62,110 nucleotides of DNA from JAPLDB01 sp964356415. GTDB taxonomy: Bacteria; Bacteroidota; Bacteroidia; AKYH767-A; 2013-40CM-41-45. This document shows, piece by piece, positions 36,020-45,497 of this stretch; position 1 is the stretch's first letter, and every line of letters begins with the position of its first letter. Location: assembly GCA_964356415.1 (NCBI GenBank), contig CAYHHK010000004.1, positions 1 through 62,110 on the forward strand, in the 5' to 3' direction. The notes under the pieces were generated by a model. That model was not told where the DNA came from, ran no database searches, and saw nothing but the letters and a program-made list of their open reading frames with translations. Made by a program: the position numbers and the translations under genes.

Positions 36020-38302
36020 ATGAATACGCACTTCAAGTCCCCCTCTGGGGGATTTAGGGGGCTCATCGACTCCTACACGCATACCAGAGGGGAATCCATT
36101 TACCTCGACGACATTCCTGAGATTTCCGGGACGTTGTTTGGTGCTTGTTTTGATTCTCCTGTGGCACATGGAGTCATAAGGAATCTTGATTTATCTGATG
36201 CGTTGAGGTCTGACGGAGTTGTAAGGATATTTACTTCTCAGGATATTCCCGGAAGGAATCAGATAGGGGGAATTGTTGAAGATGAAGAATTGCTTGCCGA
36301 AAGTAAAGTCCATTTCTGTGGAATGCCTATTGCATTTGTTGTGGCAACATCTGAAGAATCAGCCAGGCTTGCCATAAAAAAAATAAAAGTCAGCATTGAT
36401 CCTTTGCCTGTTATTACCGATCCGCGTGAAGCAAAAGAGAAAAATGAACTGATTGTTCCGCAACGCACTTTTAAAATCGGAGATACTGCTTCTTCTTTTA
36501 GGAAATGTGATTATGTTTTCGAAGGGCGGGCTGATTCAAACGGACAGGAACACCTTTACATTGAGACGCAGGGAGCCTATGTAGTACCTGCAGAGAATGG
36601 TGCACTGAAGATTTATTCTTCCACCCAGGGACCAACGGCCGTACAACGCGCATGCTGCAAGGTGCTGGGAATACCGATGCATCAGCTTGAAGTTGACGTA
36701 ACCCGGTTGGGTGGTGGATTTGGAGGCAAGGAAGATCAGGCAAATGCCTGGGCAGCACTTTGTGCTTTGGCTGCATTCCATCTGAAACATCCGGTGAAAT
36801 ATGCTTTGCATCGGATGGAAGATATGCGCATGACGGGCAAACGCCATCCGTATTCTTCAGATTTTAAGATTGGACTAAGTAAGGAGTTGAAGATCCTTGC
36901 ATACGAGGCAACCTTTTATCAAAATGCAGGAGCTGCTGCTGATCTGTCGCCTGCAGTTTTAGAAAGAACACTGTTTCACTGTACCAATTCATATTTCATT
37001 CCGAACGTAAAGGCAACTGCATATAGCTGCAGAACAAACCTGCCGCCCAATACTGCTTTCAGGGGCTTCGGTGGACCTCAGGGAATGTTTGTGATCGAAA
37101 GCGCCATTGTAAAAGCTGCTGAAGAACTGAAAGTGAATGCTTCTGAAATTCAGAAAAAAAATCTGATCAGGACAGGAGAGGAATTTCCTTATGGACAAAT
37201 TGCAGTCAGCGAAGCGAATGAATGCTGGGTAAAAGCAGAAGAGCTGTATGAATTGAACAAAGCGACTGAAGAGATAAGGAATTTTAATGCTGAGAATAAA
37301 TTCCTGAAGAAAGGAATAGCCCTGATGCCCATTTGTTTTGGTATTTCGTTTACGAAGACGCTGATGAATCAGGCACGGTCGCTTGTGCACGTATACAGTG
37401 ATGGAAGCGTGAATATCAGTACGGGTGCAGTGGAGATGGGGCAGGGGGTGAATACAAAAATACTACAGGTAGCAGCAAATGTTTTTTCCATAAGTCCGGA
37501 TAAAGTTAAGATCAATTCCGCCAATACATTCCGCATTGCCAATACATCGCCTACAGCTGCAAGTGCTGCCGCCGATCTCAATGGACGGGCTACAATGATG
37601 GCCTGCAATGAAATTCTTGGTCGCCTAAAAATTATGGGAGCAGCAGAGTTGGGCTGTGATCCCGATGACATAAAAGTCCTGGAAGAATGTGTTTATGTGA
37701 ATGACAATAAATCTAAACTCGACTGGAAGCAACTGGTAATGCTCGCCTACACGAAACGCGTTAGTTTGAGTGAACATGCACATTATGCAACGCCGGATAT
37801 TCATTTTGATCTGAAAGCGGAAAAAGGACATCCGTTTTCATACCACGTTTTCGGAACAGGAATTGTAACCGTTACGCTCGATTGTATTCGGGGGATTTAT
37901 GAATTTGATTCAGTGAAAGTGGTGCATGACTTCGGCCAAAGCATGAATCCCGTTATAGACAAAGGGCAATGTGAAGGAGGTATAGTACAAGGTATTGGCT
38001 GGATGACAATGGAGGAAATAGTTTATGACAAGGAAGGAAAGTTAAAATCGAATGCATTGAGTACATACAAGGTTCCTGATATTTATTCGGCACCGAAGCA
38101 AATAGACATTCATTTTCTTGAAACAAAAACTAATAACCTAGCCATCTTTAATTCAAAAGCTGTGGGAGAGCCACCATTAATGTATGGCATTGGCGCATAC
38201 TTTGCTTTAAGAAATGCTGTCAGAGCATTTAATCCGAATGCACAGATGTTGTTTAGTGCACCAATGACTCCTGAAAAGGTCCTTATGAGTTTATATAAAT
38301 AA
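36020..38302 (+). CDS. xdhB: Xanthine dehydrogenase large subunit (molybdopterin)
   Basis: 760 residues. Molybdopterin and active-site motifs: RLGGGFGGKEDQA, FRGFGGPQGMF with the substrate Arg, MGQGVNTK and, near the end, KAVGEPPLMYG with the catalytic Glu. The body starts with YTHTRGESIYLDDIPE, the usual first conserved block. The residues before it, Lys-Ser-Pro-Ser-Gly-Gly-Phe-Arg-Gly-Leu, are encoded by a copy of the dispersed GC-rich repeat lying right behind the ATG (36038-36064). The ATG could therefore be original with an insert, or newly arisen. With XdhA and XdhC it oxidises hypoxanthine and xanthine to urate. Confidence 0.94.
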   Translation: MNTHFKSPSGGFRGLIDSYTHTRGESIYLDDIPEISGTLFGACFDSPVAHGVIRNLDLSDALRSDGVVRIFTSQDIPGRNQIGGIVEDEELLAESKVHFCGMPIAFVVATSEESARLAIKKIKVSIDPLPVITDPREAKEKNELIVPQRTFKIGDTASSFRKCDYVFEGRADSNGQEHLYIETQGAYVVPAENGALKIYSSTQGPTAVQRACCKVLGIPMHQLEVDVTRLGGGFGGKEDQANAWAALCALAAFHLKHPVKYALHRMEDMRMTGKRHPYSSDFKIGLSKELKILAYEATFYQNAGAAADLSPAVLERTLFHCTNSYFIPNVKATAYSCRTNLPPNTAFRGFGGPQGMFVIESAIVKAAEELKVNASEIQKKNLIRTGEEFPYGQIAVSEANECWVKAEELYELNKATEEIRNFNAENKFLKKGIALMPICFGISFTKTLMNQARSLVHVYSDGSVNISTGAVEMGQGVNTKILQVAANVFSISPDKVKINSANTFRIANTSPTAASAAADLNGRATMMACNEILGRLKIMGAAELGCDPDDIKVLEECVYVNDNKSKLDWKQLVMLAYTKRVSLSEHAHYATPDIHFDLKAEKGHPFSYHVFGTGIVTVTLDCIRGIYEFDSVKVVHDFGQSMNPVIDKGQCEGGIVQGIGWMTMEEIVYDKEGKLKSNALSTYKVPDIYSAPKQIDIHFLETKTNNLAIFNSKAVGEPPLMYGIGAYFALRNAVRAFNPNAQMLFSAPMTPEKVLMSLYK
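36038..36064. repeat. GC-rich palindromic repeat in the first codons of xdhB
   Basis: TCCCCCTCTGGGGGA then TTTAGGGGGCTC. It gives the peptide SPSGGFRGL, in frame, between the start codon and the conserved domain. Confidence 0.9.
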
Positions 38303-38304
38303 CA

Positions 38305-38893
38305 TCATGGGCATTGTTCTTTCAGTGCCCTCTCTATATTTTTATCAGGTATCAGCCAAAGCACAGCAACAATTGCAATTGCCAGTCCTGCCAACCATGG
38401 GTAATATAGAGATGAGAAAAGTGCAATAACATACAGCACCGTCGATATAACACCTTTTTTCTCCTGTTTCTTAAGGGCTTTCAATCAACTTTGTACTATG
38501 AGTGTAATGGGCCATGATTGTTTTTTGGAGAATAAAAAATGACACGCCACATATAAATAGGTTGGCAGAATAAGCTGCAATTGGAATTCTTTCGAAATGA
38601 CTTTCTCCCATCCAAGCAGTGGTAAAAGGAACAAGAGATAGTGTGAGCAACAGTCCCATATTTGCCCAGATGATCTTGCTGTTGACGTGATGTACTGTAT
38701 GTAACAGGTGATGATGATTGCCCCAGTAGATCCCAATAAATATAAAACTCATAAGATAACTGAGAAAAGTATTTTGTAATTCCATCAATGCATGTAATGT
38801 ATGCTTATCCGGTACTTTTAATTCCAGTACCATGATTGTAATGATGATGGCAAGTACGCCATCGCTGAATGCTTCAAGTCTTGTTTTATTCAT
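38305..38893 (-). pseudogene. TMEM175-family (DUF1211) channel gene split by a one-base frameshift
   Basis: The frame from 38893 to 38471 starts MNKTRLEAFSDGVLAIIITI, the first-helix FSDGVLAI(I/V)IT signature of bacterial TMEM175-type K+ channels, and has four helices. It then stops early after Lys-Leu-Ile-Glu-Ser-Pro. The missing end continues in the next frame from about 38487 to the stop at 38305: ALKKQEKKGVIS, two hydrophobic stretches (TVLYVIALFSSLYYPW and AIAIVAVLWLIP), DKNIERALKEQCP. Removing one A from the GAAAG at about 38482-38488 joins the parts as Leu-Ile-Glu-Ala-Leu-Lys, about 195 residues, the normal family length. Either a recent mutation or an assembly/read error. Ends two bases from the xdhB stop. 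Confidence 0.8.
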
Positions 38894-38927
38894 AAGATTC
38901 TAATAAATATTTTCGTACATATTTCAG

Positions 38928-38953
38928 TTCCCCCTTTAGGGGGTTAGGGGGCA
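38928..38953. repeat. GC-rich palindromic repeat at the puuD stop
   Basis: TTCCCCCTTTAGGGGG then TTAGGGGGCA. On the minus strand it encodes the last residues Cys-Pro-Leu-Thr-Pro and the TAA of puuD. Confidence 0.9.
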
Positions 38954-40518
38954 TCCCTGTTCAATCCACACCCTCAGCATCTCTCTTTCCTCCTCGGTCA
39001 TTTCTGTTTTATTTCCCTGAGGCATTGTTTTCGTTTGCACTGCCCGAACCAGAATTCTGTCTGCATGTGATTTAATTTCTTCCGGAGTGTCGAACTTGAA
39101 CCCACTCGGGGCTATTTTATTAATGTCGTCGGTAGGATTTGATGAATGGCAACTTATACAACGTTTTTGAATTATCGGTTGAACTGCAGAAAATGCAACA
39201 GGAGGCATGTCCTTTTCTGACTTTTTTGGCACCGGCGCCGTCACAATTACCAGCGCAATCAGTGCTATTGCGGCAAACGGAATAAGCCAGAATAAACTTT
39301 GTCCTTTTTCATAGAGGTTAATGTAGTGTCTGACAGCAACGCTAGCGATGATCAACCCGGAAAGCACTGCCCAGTTAAATGTATTTCCGAAAGTAGTAGG
39401 GAAATGATTACTGATCATGATAAATACCACCGGCAATGTGATGTAGTTGTTATGCAATGAACGAAGACCAGCAATTTTTCCAAGCTCAGGATTCACAGGC
39501 TTGTTTGCTTTCGCTGCTGCAACAAGTGCTTTCTGCGAGGGGATAATGCAGAAGAAAACATTTCCGGCCATGATCGTTCCGAGCAGACCACCAACAAGCA
39601 TAAAGGCAGCACGACCGCTAAGGAAATGTGAAAGGAAAAATGAAATTGCTGCAACAATTATAAATCCAATAGCCCCGAAGAGTTGTTTTTTTTGCAGCAG
39701 GGATGTGCGACACATGGCATCATAAACAAACCATCCGAAGAACATGGTGCCACTGCCGATCAGGATTGCCGTGAGTGAGCTGATATCCCTTACTGATTTA
39801 TCGATCATCACCGCTTTGGCATTCGCAAAATAAACGAGCGTAAGCAGAATCATTCCTGTGAGCCATGTGAAATAGGCTTCGTACTTAAACCAGTGAAGAT
39901 GCTTTGGAATAACACCCGGAGCGGTTTTATATTTTTCTACATAATAAAATCCGCCGCCGTGAATTGCCCATAGATTTCCTGCCAGTTCATCCCGAAGATT
40001 TTCTGTCCTGTTCAGGCTATTCTCAAGGAAAATGAAGTAGAATGAAGCACCTATCCAGGCAATGCCTAAAACTACATGGGCCCAGCGAATAATAAGGTTC
40101 AGCCATTCCATGATGTGAGAGCCCATACCTGTTTCTATGGCAATGTGATACAATGCATAAATAACAATGGTGCAGATAAAGGAAATCGAAAGTCCTTTTT
40201 TGTACATGTTAAGTTCATGCGCTGAATCTATAAGATCTTCTGCATTTTCTTTTTCTTCCCCGGAGATTGATAAAGCAGTTTGCGCACGATTAAGGACAAC
40301 GATGATGAAAAAGAGAAGCAAGATGACGATGGAAAAAACAATGTCTATTGATTCAAATTTNNNNNNNNNNNNNNNNNNNNNNNNNNNNNNNNNNNNNNNN
40401 NNNNNNNNNNNNNNNNNNNNNNNNNNNNNNNNNNNNNNNNNNNNNNNNNNNNNNNNNNNNTGAAAAAGAGAAGCAAGATGACGATGGAAAAAACAATGTC
40501 TATTGATTCAAATTTCAT
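38936..40518 (-). CDS. puuD: Membrane urate hydroxylase PuuD type with C-terminal cytochrome c, interrupted by a false gap
   Basis: The region holds a 100-N gap (40361-40460). Bases 40306-40360 and 40461-40515 are the same 55 bases, so collapsing them joins the frame to the ATG at 40518 and gives 475 residues starting MKFESIDIVFSIVI. The protein has a first helix, a second at about 60, then the Urate_ox_N region: IIRWAHVVLGIAWIGASFYF, the AIHGGGFYYVEKY block, GWFVYDAMCR and SLHNNYITLPVVFIMISNHFP. About eight membrane helices in all. The C-terminal soluble domain has the haem c motif CISCH and MPQGNKTEMT with a candidate Met ligand. It oxidises urate to 5-hydroxyisourate and passes electrons to the respiratory chain instead of making peroxide. 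Last residues come from a repeat. Confidence 0.88.
40361..40460. other. Assembly gap of 100 N with 55-base identical flanks
   Basis: 40306-40360 equals 40461-40515 (TGAAAAAGAGAAGC to ATTCAAATTT). The contigs really overlap, so the N stretch and one copy are artefacts and nothing is missing. Confidence 0.9.
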
Positions 40519-40555
40519 GCTGTCTGGCGATACTGATTCGTGCAAATAGTAGATT

Positions 40556-41986
40556 TTATTTCCTCCTTCTTCCTTTCAGAATTGTATAAAACGAACGGCT
40601 TCTGATCTCTTCAAGTGTAAGACCTGTTGCAAGTGCTTCTTCTTCTGATATCGCGCCGCAATTCAGCGCCTTTAAAAAATAATTCAGCAAACCCTGGCCT
40701 GTAGCTGCATCATCAAAAATATCTCCGCTTAATGTTGCTTGCGCAGAGCGTTCAACGAAATTTTTCAAACGGGCTGCTGCATCTTCATAGCTCTCAAGAA
40801 AGAATGTATAAGTAGCAGCATAACGCATTGGCAACTGTGCAGGATTCAAATCCCAACCCTGATAGAAGCCATTGATCAAAGAATGCATGGTGTGGTCATA
40901 AGCCATTTTCCAGGCGTTGTGCACGACATCACCGTTTTCTTTTTCCTGTTCGGGAGTAAGGTTGTCGCCACGGTGAGGTCCAACAGGCATTACATTGGTC
41001 GCTCCATCGCTCAGCATGATGCCGGTTCCCCCCAATGCAACACGCGTCATGTGGTGTGCGAAGTCACAAACGGGATGACCCATTGTCTGGTATTTTGCTG
41101 TGATGTTACACGAAGCTGTATAATCGTACGTTCCGAAATGAGCAGCAATACATCTTCCTTTTCCGGCGTGAATGAATTTCAACAGCGGATTTTTTCCTTC
41201 CGCATCCATGACTGCCTGTGTTGCTTCCACCATCATTTCCATTTTCAATGTTCCGGCCGGAAGCTGATTTTTCTTTTCAATGATCTCAAAGAGCTTTACC
41301 AATGCTTCGATCTGCTCCGGAATTGTAACCTTGGGAAGCATTACAACGAAGTTGTCAGGCAGATTTCCTTTTGTTTTTTCTAGCAAGGTTGTGAGGAAAA
41401 TATCGAGCGTGCGAACGCCCCTGTATTTCAGGTCTTCAGTAAACGGTTTGATACGTATGCCTATGAAAGGAGGAAGCGAGTTGTTTTTCATTCCCAAAGC
41501 AACTTCTCCTGCAGCCTGAACCGCTGTTTTATCTTCTTCATCATCGGGCCGGTTTCCAAATCCATCTTCAAAATCAATTCTGAAATCTTCAATGGCTTCT
41601 GTCTTTAATTTCTGCAGCACTTTATTGTAAACAGAGTAGGGGAGCCATGCATAATGTTTTTTTCTTTCCACTTCTGTCATCCCATCAAGCGTTGCAATGA
41701 TCGAAGCAATGTCTTTTGGAGAAGAGGGGAGATGCTGATGCCCGGTATGACCGAGAACCCTTGCTAACACTGTGAAGTCGGGGGCAAAAGTTGTAAGGTT
41801 TTTCATAGCGACTTTCGACATTTTTTCTGCCGTATCATGTGAGAAAAGATTTGCACCTCCATAAACTGTATGCACCGGTTGCCTGTCGGGTTTGTCACCG
41901 GGATAAGTTTTTTGAAACGCAAGATTAGAAACCATAAGTTCATTCAGTATCGCATCCTGCTCTTGTTGTGGTATTGATAATTCCAT
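40556..41986 (-). CDS. CitE/HpcH-fold lyase-like protein (DUF6986-like) in the purine island
   Basis: 476 residues, cytoplasmic. Parts fit the aldolase/citrate-lyase TIM barrel (HpcH/CitE/malate-synthase clan): FRIDFEDGFGNRPDDEED is an acidic metal/phosphate strand, FIGIRIKPF supplies an Arg strand, MEMMVEATQAVMD resembles the CitE Glu strand, and IAAHFGTYDYTASC matches the fGxxD segment. The family is uncharacterised as far as I know. It lies between puuD and the helicase, same strand as uraH-uraD-alc-allB. A role in consuming ureidoglycolate or glyoxylate, the one step without an enzyme here, is my inference and is not shown by the sequence. The stop is 38 bases before the puuD start. Confidence 0.7.
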   Translation of the reverse strand: MELSIPQQEQDAILNELMVSNLAFQKTYPGDKPDRQPVHTVYGGANLFSHDTAEKMSKVAMKNLTTFAPDFTVLARVLGHTGHQHLPSSPKDIASIIATLDGMTEVERKKHYAWLPYSVYNKVLQKLKTEAIEDFRIDFEDGFGNRPDDEEDKTAVQAAGEVALGMKNNSLPPFIGIRIKPFTEDLKYRGVRTLDIFLTTLLEKTKGNLPDNFVVMLPKVTIPEQIEALVKLFEIIEKKNQLPAGTLKMEMMVEATQAVMDAEGKNPLLKFIHAGKGRCIAAHFGTYDYTASCNITAKYQTMGHPVCDFAHHMTRVALGGTGIMLSDGATNVMPVGPHRGDNLTPEQEKENGDVVHNAWKMAYDHTMHSLINGFYQGWDLNPAQLPMRYAATYTFFLESYEDAAARLKNFVERSAQATLSGDIFDDAATGQGLLNYFLKALNCGAISEEEALATGLTLEEIRSRSFYTILKGRRRK

Positions 41987-42263
41987 TCTTGATGTTTGAT
42001 GGTTTGCAGTTTTTGAGTAGTGAGTATTAAGTAGTTGGTATTTAGAAAAAAGTAGTTTGTGATTAGAGCTATTTGTACTTTTCGGAGTTATAAATGATCA
42101 GTAACAATGGTAATTTCGTTATACCTAATAATTAGTGCCTGCGGTAATGATTTGCCCTCTTATTTCCGGCAGCTAAAGTTACAGTTTCTTCAATTCTTTT
42201 TTTGGCTGGAAAGAATTGGTTTTCTCTGCCATGGAATTTAAATGTAGACGATGGAATATTCAA
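41987..42263. other. Intergenic region without recognised features
   Basis: 277 bases, AT-rich; no ORF, hairpin with T-run or consensus promoter box seen. Confidence 0.5.
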
Positions 42264-44483
42264 TCAACCATCATGCGTTTTACGCTTCCTGCTTAGGTGA
42301 TTCACAACCATCCTCAGATCATTGTAATCAAACTCATGCCCAAGTTCTGTTTTGAAGGCAGCATAGTTATCTTGTCCATTCCTTAAAACAAATTTTTCCA
42401 GGCGGGCAATATTTTCAGCATTCATAACATTGTTGATGTCTATTTCTCCTGTCAAAATCCATTTTGCAAAGTGAGATTTAATTGTAGATGCTGCCAGGGA
42501 ACGAATGCCTGCTATTTCAGAAATGGATTTCCCTTCTCTATATAATGCTAGTGTATCGTTGTAAGTACCTCCTTTTTCTTTTTTCGCAGTTGTGTTTGAA
42601 GTCTTCGCTGTCTTCAGCATTTCTTTTTTAAAGACAATTTTTCCTTGGTGTATTTTTTCATTGAGAAACCGTGCATTATAAAGATGATTAATTTTGATCC
42701 AGAAAAAGTCTTCTATTTCCTGTACATGAAGGACGTATTTCTTTAACTTGGCTTTGAAGGCGTATGATTGAATGTGTTCGTGCAAAGGTGTAACAAGTGA
42801 GATAAAAATTGTCTCCGTAAAATATTCTATCGCTTTACTGCAACGATCTTTCAAAGTTGTTATCTTTTCCGGATCATTGGAGAAATCATGGAGCAGACCC
42901 AACAGCTGGTTTTGGAATTTCAGAGATGTTTCTATCAGTATCTGAGACTGTTTCTGCAATTTTTCGGCAAGCTCAAGTATTGTCTCCTTTCCCGGAATTT
43001 CTTTATCAGAAATCATCTCCTTCCATTCCAAAATTCTATGTGAAAATATTTCTAGAGTGAAAAGGCGTTTTAGCAATTCATTTGCATAACGTACCCGCGC
43101 CGCCTCAAGTGCATCCTGCAGTGCCGATGTTTTATGATGCGACAGTGAAAATGAATTTATTTTTTCATCAGAGAATAATGCGCTCTGTGTAATCCTGGAG
43201 TGTAGTATTATTCCTTCCAGTGTCCGGCACCGGCTCAGCGCAACATATACCTGTCCTGCAGCAAACGACTGACCTGCATCAATGATGACTTTGTCGAAAG
43301 TTAGACCTTGGCTTTTATGAATGGTAATGGCCCATGAAAGGCGCAAAGGATATTGATTGTATGTTCCGAGAAGTTTCTTTTCAATCTTGCCTGTTCCTTT
43401 GTCAACATTGTAATTGATGTTTTCCCAGCCTTCGCGAAAGAGTTCAAAATCCTCTTTTGTATCGTTGAAGGTTACAGTGATCGTATCACCAACAATGCTT
43501 TTTACTTTAGCTAGCTTGCCGTTAAAATATTTCCCACTCTCAACATCATTCTTGATGAACATCACCTGAGCGCCTTCTTTTAATTGAAGATTCGGATCGC
43601 ACGGGAACATGCTTTCAGGAAATTCACCATCAATTGATGCAGAAAATGTATGCATTTTCCCTTTCAGCTGTTGCAGCTCATGTTGATTTACGCTGTCTGC
43701 CTTGCGGTTGTGTGTTGTGAGTAACACATATCCTTCTTCATCTGGTTTAAAGCCGGGCTTATATCGCTTTTCCAGCTGTTCGTAATCGGATTCCTCAAGT
43801 TGTTTGTCACGTATATTGTTCAGTATGGAGACAAATCTTTCATCCTGCTGTCTGTAGATTTTTTTAAGTTCAATCTGAACGGCATCCAGCTGCTGCCATA
43901 CAAATGAATCGAAAAAATAGGGACTCTTATAATAAGATTTTAATAATTCCCATTCATGGTCTCTGGTAACGGGAGGTAATTGGTGCATATCGCCAATCAG
44001 TAATACTTGCACACCACCAAATGGTTTTTTGTTTTTGCGGACAAACTGTAAAGCAAAGTCAACACCGTCAAGTATATCTGCGCGCACCATGCTCACCTCA
44101 TCAATGATGAGCAATTCCAGTTCCTCAAGTACCTTTTTCTTCTCTTTGCTGAAGCGGAGATGGCTCACCAGCAAGCCCCGGTTGGCTGCAACATTTGCAT
44201 CAACATAATCATTGGATGGAATCAGGCAAGTTAATGGAAGATGAAATATGGAATGAAGCGTAACTCCGCCGGCATTAATTGCTGCAACTCCTGTGGGGGC
44301 TGCAATCACAAAATTCTTTGTTGTCTTGTATGCTATTTCTTGTAATAACGTAGTCTTGCCGGATCCGGCTTTTCCGGTTAGAAATATCGGCTGATCTGTC
44401 TCCAGTGCAAATGACAAAGCAAGTGAATGCTCATCCATTCTCGCAGGTTGAATTTTACTTTCCGGAATTATTTGCGGATTCAT
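42264..44483 (-). CDS. PIF1-like superfamily 1 DNA helicase with C-terminal HTH domain
   Basis: 739 residues. Walker A GKAGSGKTT, AAPTGVAAINAGGVTLHS (motif Ia), LLIDEVSMVRADILD (motif II), GGVQVLLIGDMHQLPPV (motif III), a UvrD_C_2-like segment TIHKSQGLTFDKVIID and VYVALSRC (motifs V-VI). This is the PIF1/RRM3 type. After about residue 450 comes a helical region and, from about 650, a helix-turn-helix domain of the HTH_40 kind (DTLALYREGKSISEIAGIR, TIKSHFAKWI) also seen on RecQ C-termini. It probably unwinds DNA in replication or repair. It interrupts the purine genes and has no evident link to them. Start codon choice (44483 or 44438) is open. Confidence 0.88.
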   Translation of the reverse strand: MNPQIIPESKIQPARMDEHSLALSFALETDQPIFLTGKAGSGKTTLLQEIAYKTTKNFVIAAPTGVAAINAGGVTLHSIFHLPLTCLIPSNDYVDANVAANRGLLVSHLRFSKEKKKVLEELELLIIDEVSMVRADILDGVDFALQFVRKNKKPFGGVQVLLIGDMHQLPPVTRDHEWELLKSYYKSPYFFDSFVWQQLDAVQIELKKIYRQQDERFVSILNNIRDKQLEESDYEQLEKRYKPGFKPDEEGYVLLTTHNRKADSVNQHELQQLKGKMHTFSASIDGEFPESMFPCDPNLQLKEGAQVMFIKNDVESGKYFNGKLAKVKSIVGDTITVTFNDTKEDFELFREGWENINYNVDKGTGKIEKKLLGTYNQYPLRLSWAITIHKSQGLTFDKVIIDAGQSFAAGQVYVALSRCRTLEGIILHSRITQSALFSDEKINSFSLSHHKTSALQDALEAARVRYANELLKRLFTLEIFSHRILEWKEMISDKEIPGKETILELAEKLQKQSQILIETSLKFQNQLLGLLHDFSNDPEKITTLKDRCSKAIEYFTETIFISLVTPLHEHIQSYAFKAKLKKYVLHVQEIEDFFWIKINHLYNARFLNEKIHQGKIVFKKEMLKTAKTSNTTAKKEKGGTYNDTLALYREGKSISEIAGIRSLAASTIKSHFAKWILTGEIDINNVMNAENIARLEKFVLRNGQDNYAAFKTELGHEFDYNDLRMVVNHLSRKRKTHDG

Positions 44484-44549
44484 TTTACCCGTTTTAAAAT
44501 TGTATTTATAAGGATCCTGATTTATCAGATGACTTTTCTTTATTGATTT

Positions 44550-44576
44550 CTCCTCTCTTAGGGGGGGCAGGGGCCA
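44550..44576. repeat. GC-rich palindromic repeat between uraH and the helicase
   Basis: CTCCTCTCTTAGGGGGGG then CAGGGGCCA, the same family as at 51928 and 46427 but more degraded; here it stays intergenic, 17 bases after the uraH stop. Confidence 0.75.
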
Positions 44577-44592
44577 TGGCTTTTCCTACTAT

Positions 44593-44931
44593 TCAACTTC
44601 CCCTATAGGTTGAATATCCAAATGGATTTAACAAGAGCGGAACATGGTAATGACTCCCATCAGAAATTTCAAATTCAATTATCACTTTTGGATAGAATGA
44701 TTTTTTATCCTGCCCTCTAAAATATGCGGCAATGTCAAAATTCAAGCGGTAGTAACCTGTTTGCATGGGGTTGCCTGATACGAGCAAATCGGTGATGCGG
44801 CCATCGGTATTTGTAACCCCTTCCGCAACTTTTTTCCATGTGTCTGAATTCAGATATTCAAGTGTTACGCTGACACCTTGTGCCGGTTTGCCTATGGAAG
44901 TGTCGAGGATGTGTGTGGTGAGTTGACTCAT
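44593..44931 (-). CDS. uraH: 5-hydroxyisourate hydrolase
   Basis: 112 residues, the exact size of the transthyretin-related HIU hydrolases. N-terminal LTTHILDTSIGKPAQGVSV carries the first catalytic His, followed by the Arg of DGRITDL, HYHVPLLL, and the C-terminal YRGS tetrapeptide that defines the family. It hydrolyses 5-hydroxyisourate to OHCU. The ATG overlaps the stop of uraD (ATGA), so the two are coupled. No signal peptide: cytoplasmic. Confidence 0.96.
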   Translation of the reverse strand: MSQLTTHILDTSIGKPAQGVSVTLEYLNSDTWKKVAEGVTNTDGRITDLLVSGNPMQTGYYRLNFDIAAYFRGQDKKSFYPKVIIEFEISDGSHYHVPLLLNPFGYSTYRGS

Positions 44932-45407
44932 GTAAATAATTTTTCGAGGCGAAGGTGCGTAATTTTATTCTGTTCTTCAGCAGCAATCCGTATTTCAATA
45001 GCAGGATTATTTATCATCCTTGATTTAAGCAAAGCCAACATTTCAGCTGCTGATTTACCTGTTGCACATACAATAAAAATATAGCCGAACTTTTTTTCAT
45101 AGTCTTCATTTCCTTTTTGAAGAGCTTTAAGCACTTGTTCGTTTGCTGCTTTAACCCCCGATTGTTCCCCTTCAGCCCATGTTGCTGTACCTGCGAATTT
45201 TTCTTTCAGATTTCCCACATCACCAATTTTAGGGTGGTGAGAGAATGCTTCCTTCCAGTCATTTTCACTTAATGAGAACCAGGTATCATCTGATGCTTTT
45301 TTTAATTCAGCAATGGAATTGAAAGGAAGCAGCCTGGATAATCGCTCAGCCCATGCAGAGCTTCCGCAGCATTTTAACAGGTCAGGTATGGTAACTGCTA
45401 TATTCAT
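44928..45407 (-). CDS. uraD: OHCU decarboxylase
   Basis: 159 residues from the ATG at 45407; the frame runs on to 45479 but that His-rich extension is not family-like. All-helical OHCU decarboxylase: CCGSSAWAERLSRLLPF with the segment around the active site, SHHPKIGD carrying the catalytic His, WAEGEQSGV, and GYIFIVCATGKSAAEMLALL. It converts OHCU to S-allantoin. Coupled to uraH by an ATGA overlap; both follow a T9SS gene 91 bases upstream. Confidence 0.95.
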   Translation of the reverse strand: MNIAVTIPDLLKCCGSSAWAERLSRLLPFNSIAELKKASDDTWFSLSENDWKEAFSHHPKIGDVGNLKEKFAGTATWAEGEQSGVKAANEQVLKALQKGNEDYEKKFGYIFIVCATGKSAAEMLALLKSRMINNPAIEIRIAAEEQNKITHLRLEKLFT

Positions 45408-45497
45408 AGTTGAACGCTGATGCTGATGATGGTTATGATTATAATGGATTTTTGTTTTCTGAACACTAAATAATGGCACGCTGTGCCTTTTTCAACA

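Noticed and set aside
42264..44483. Defence-system helicase next to a nuclease
   Set aside because: The PIF1-like helicase with HTH_40 domain has only purine-catabolism neighbours and no nuclease, methylase or effector gene beside it.
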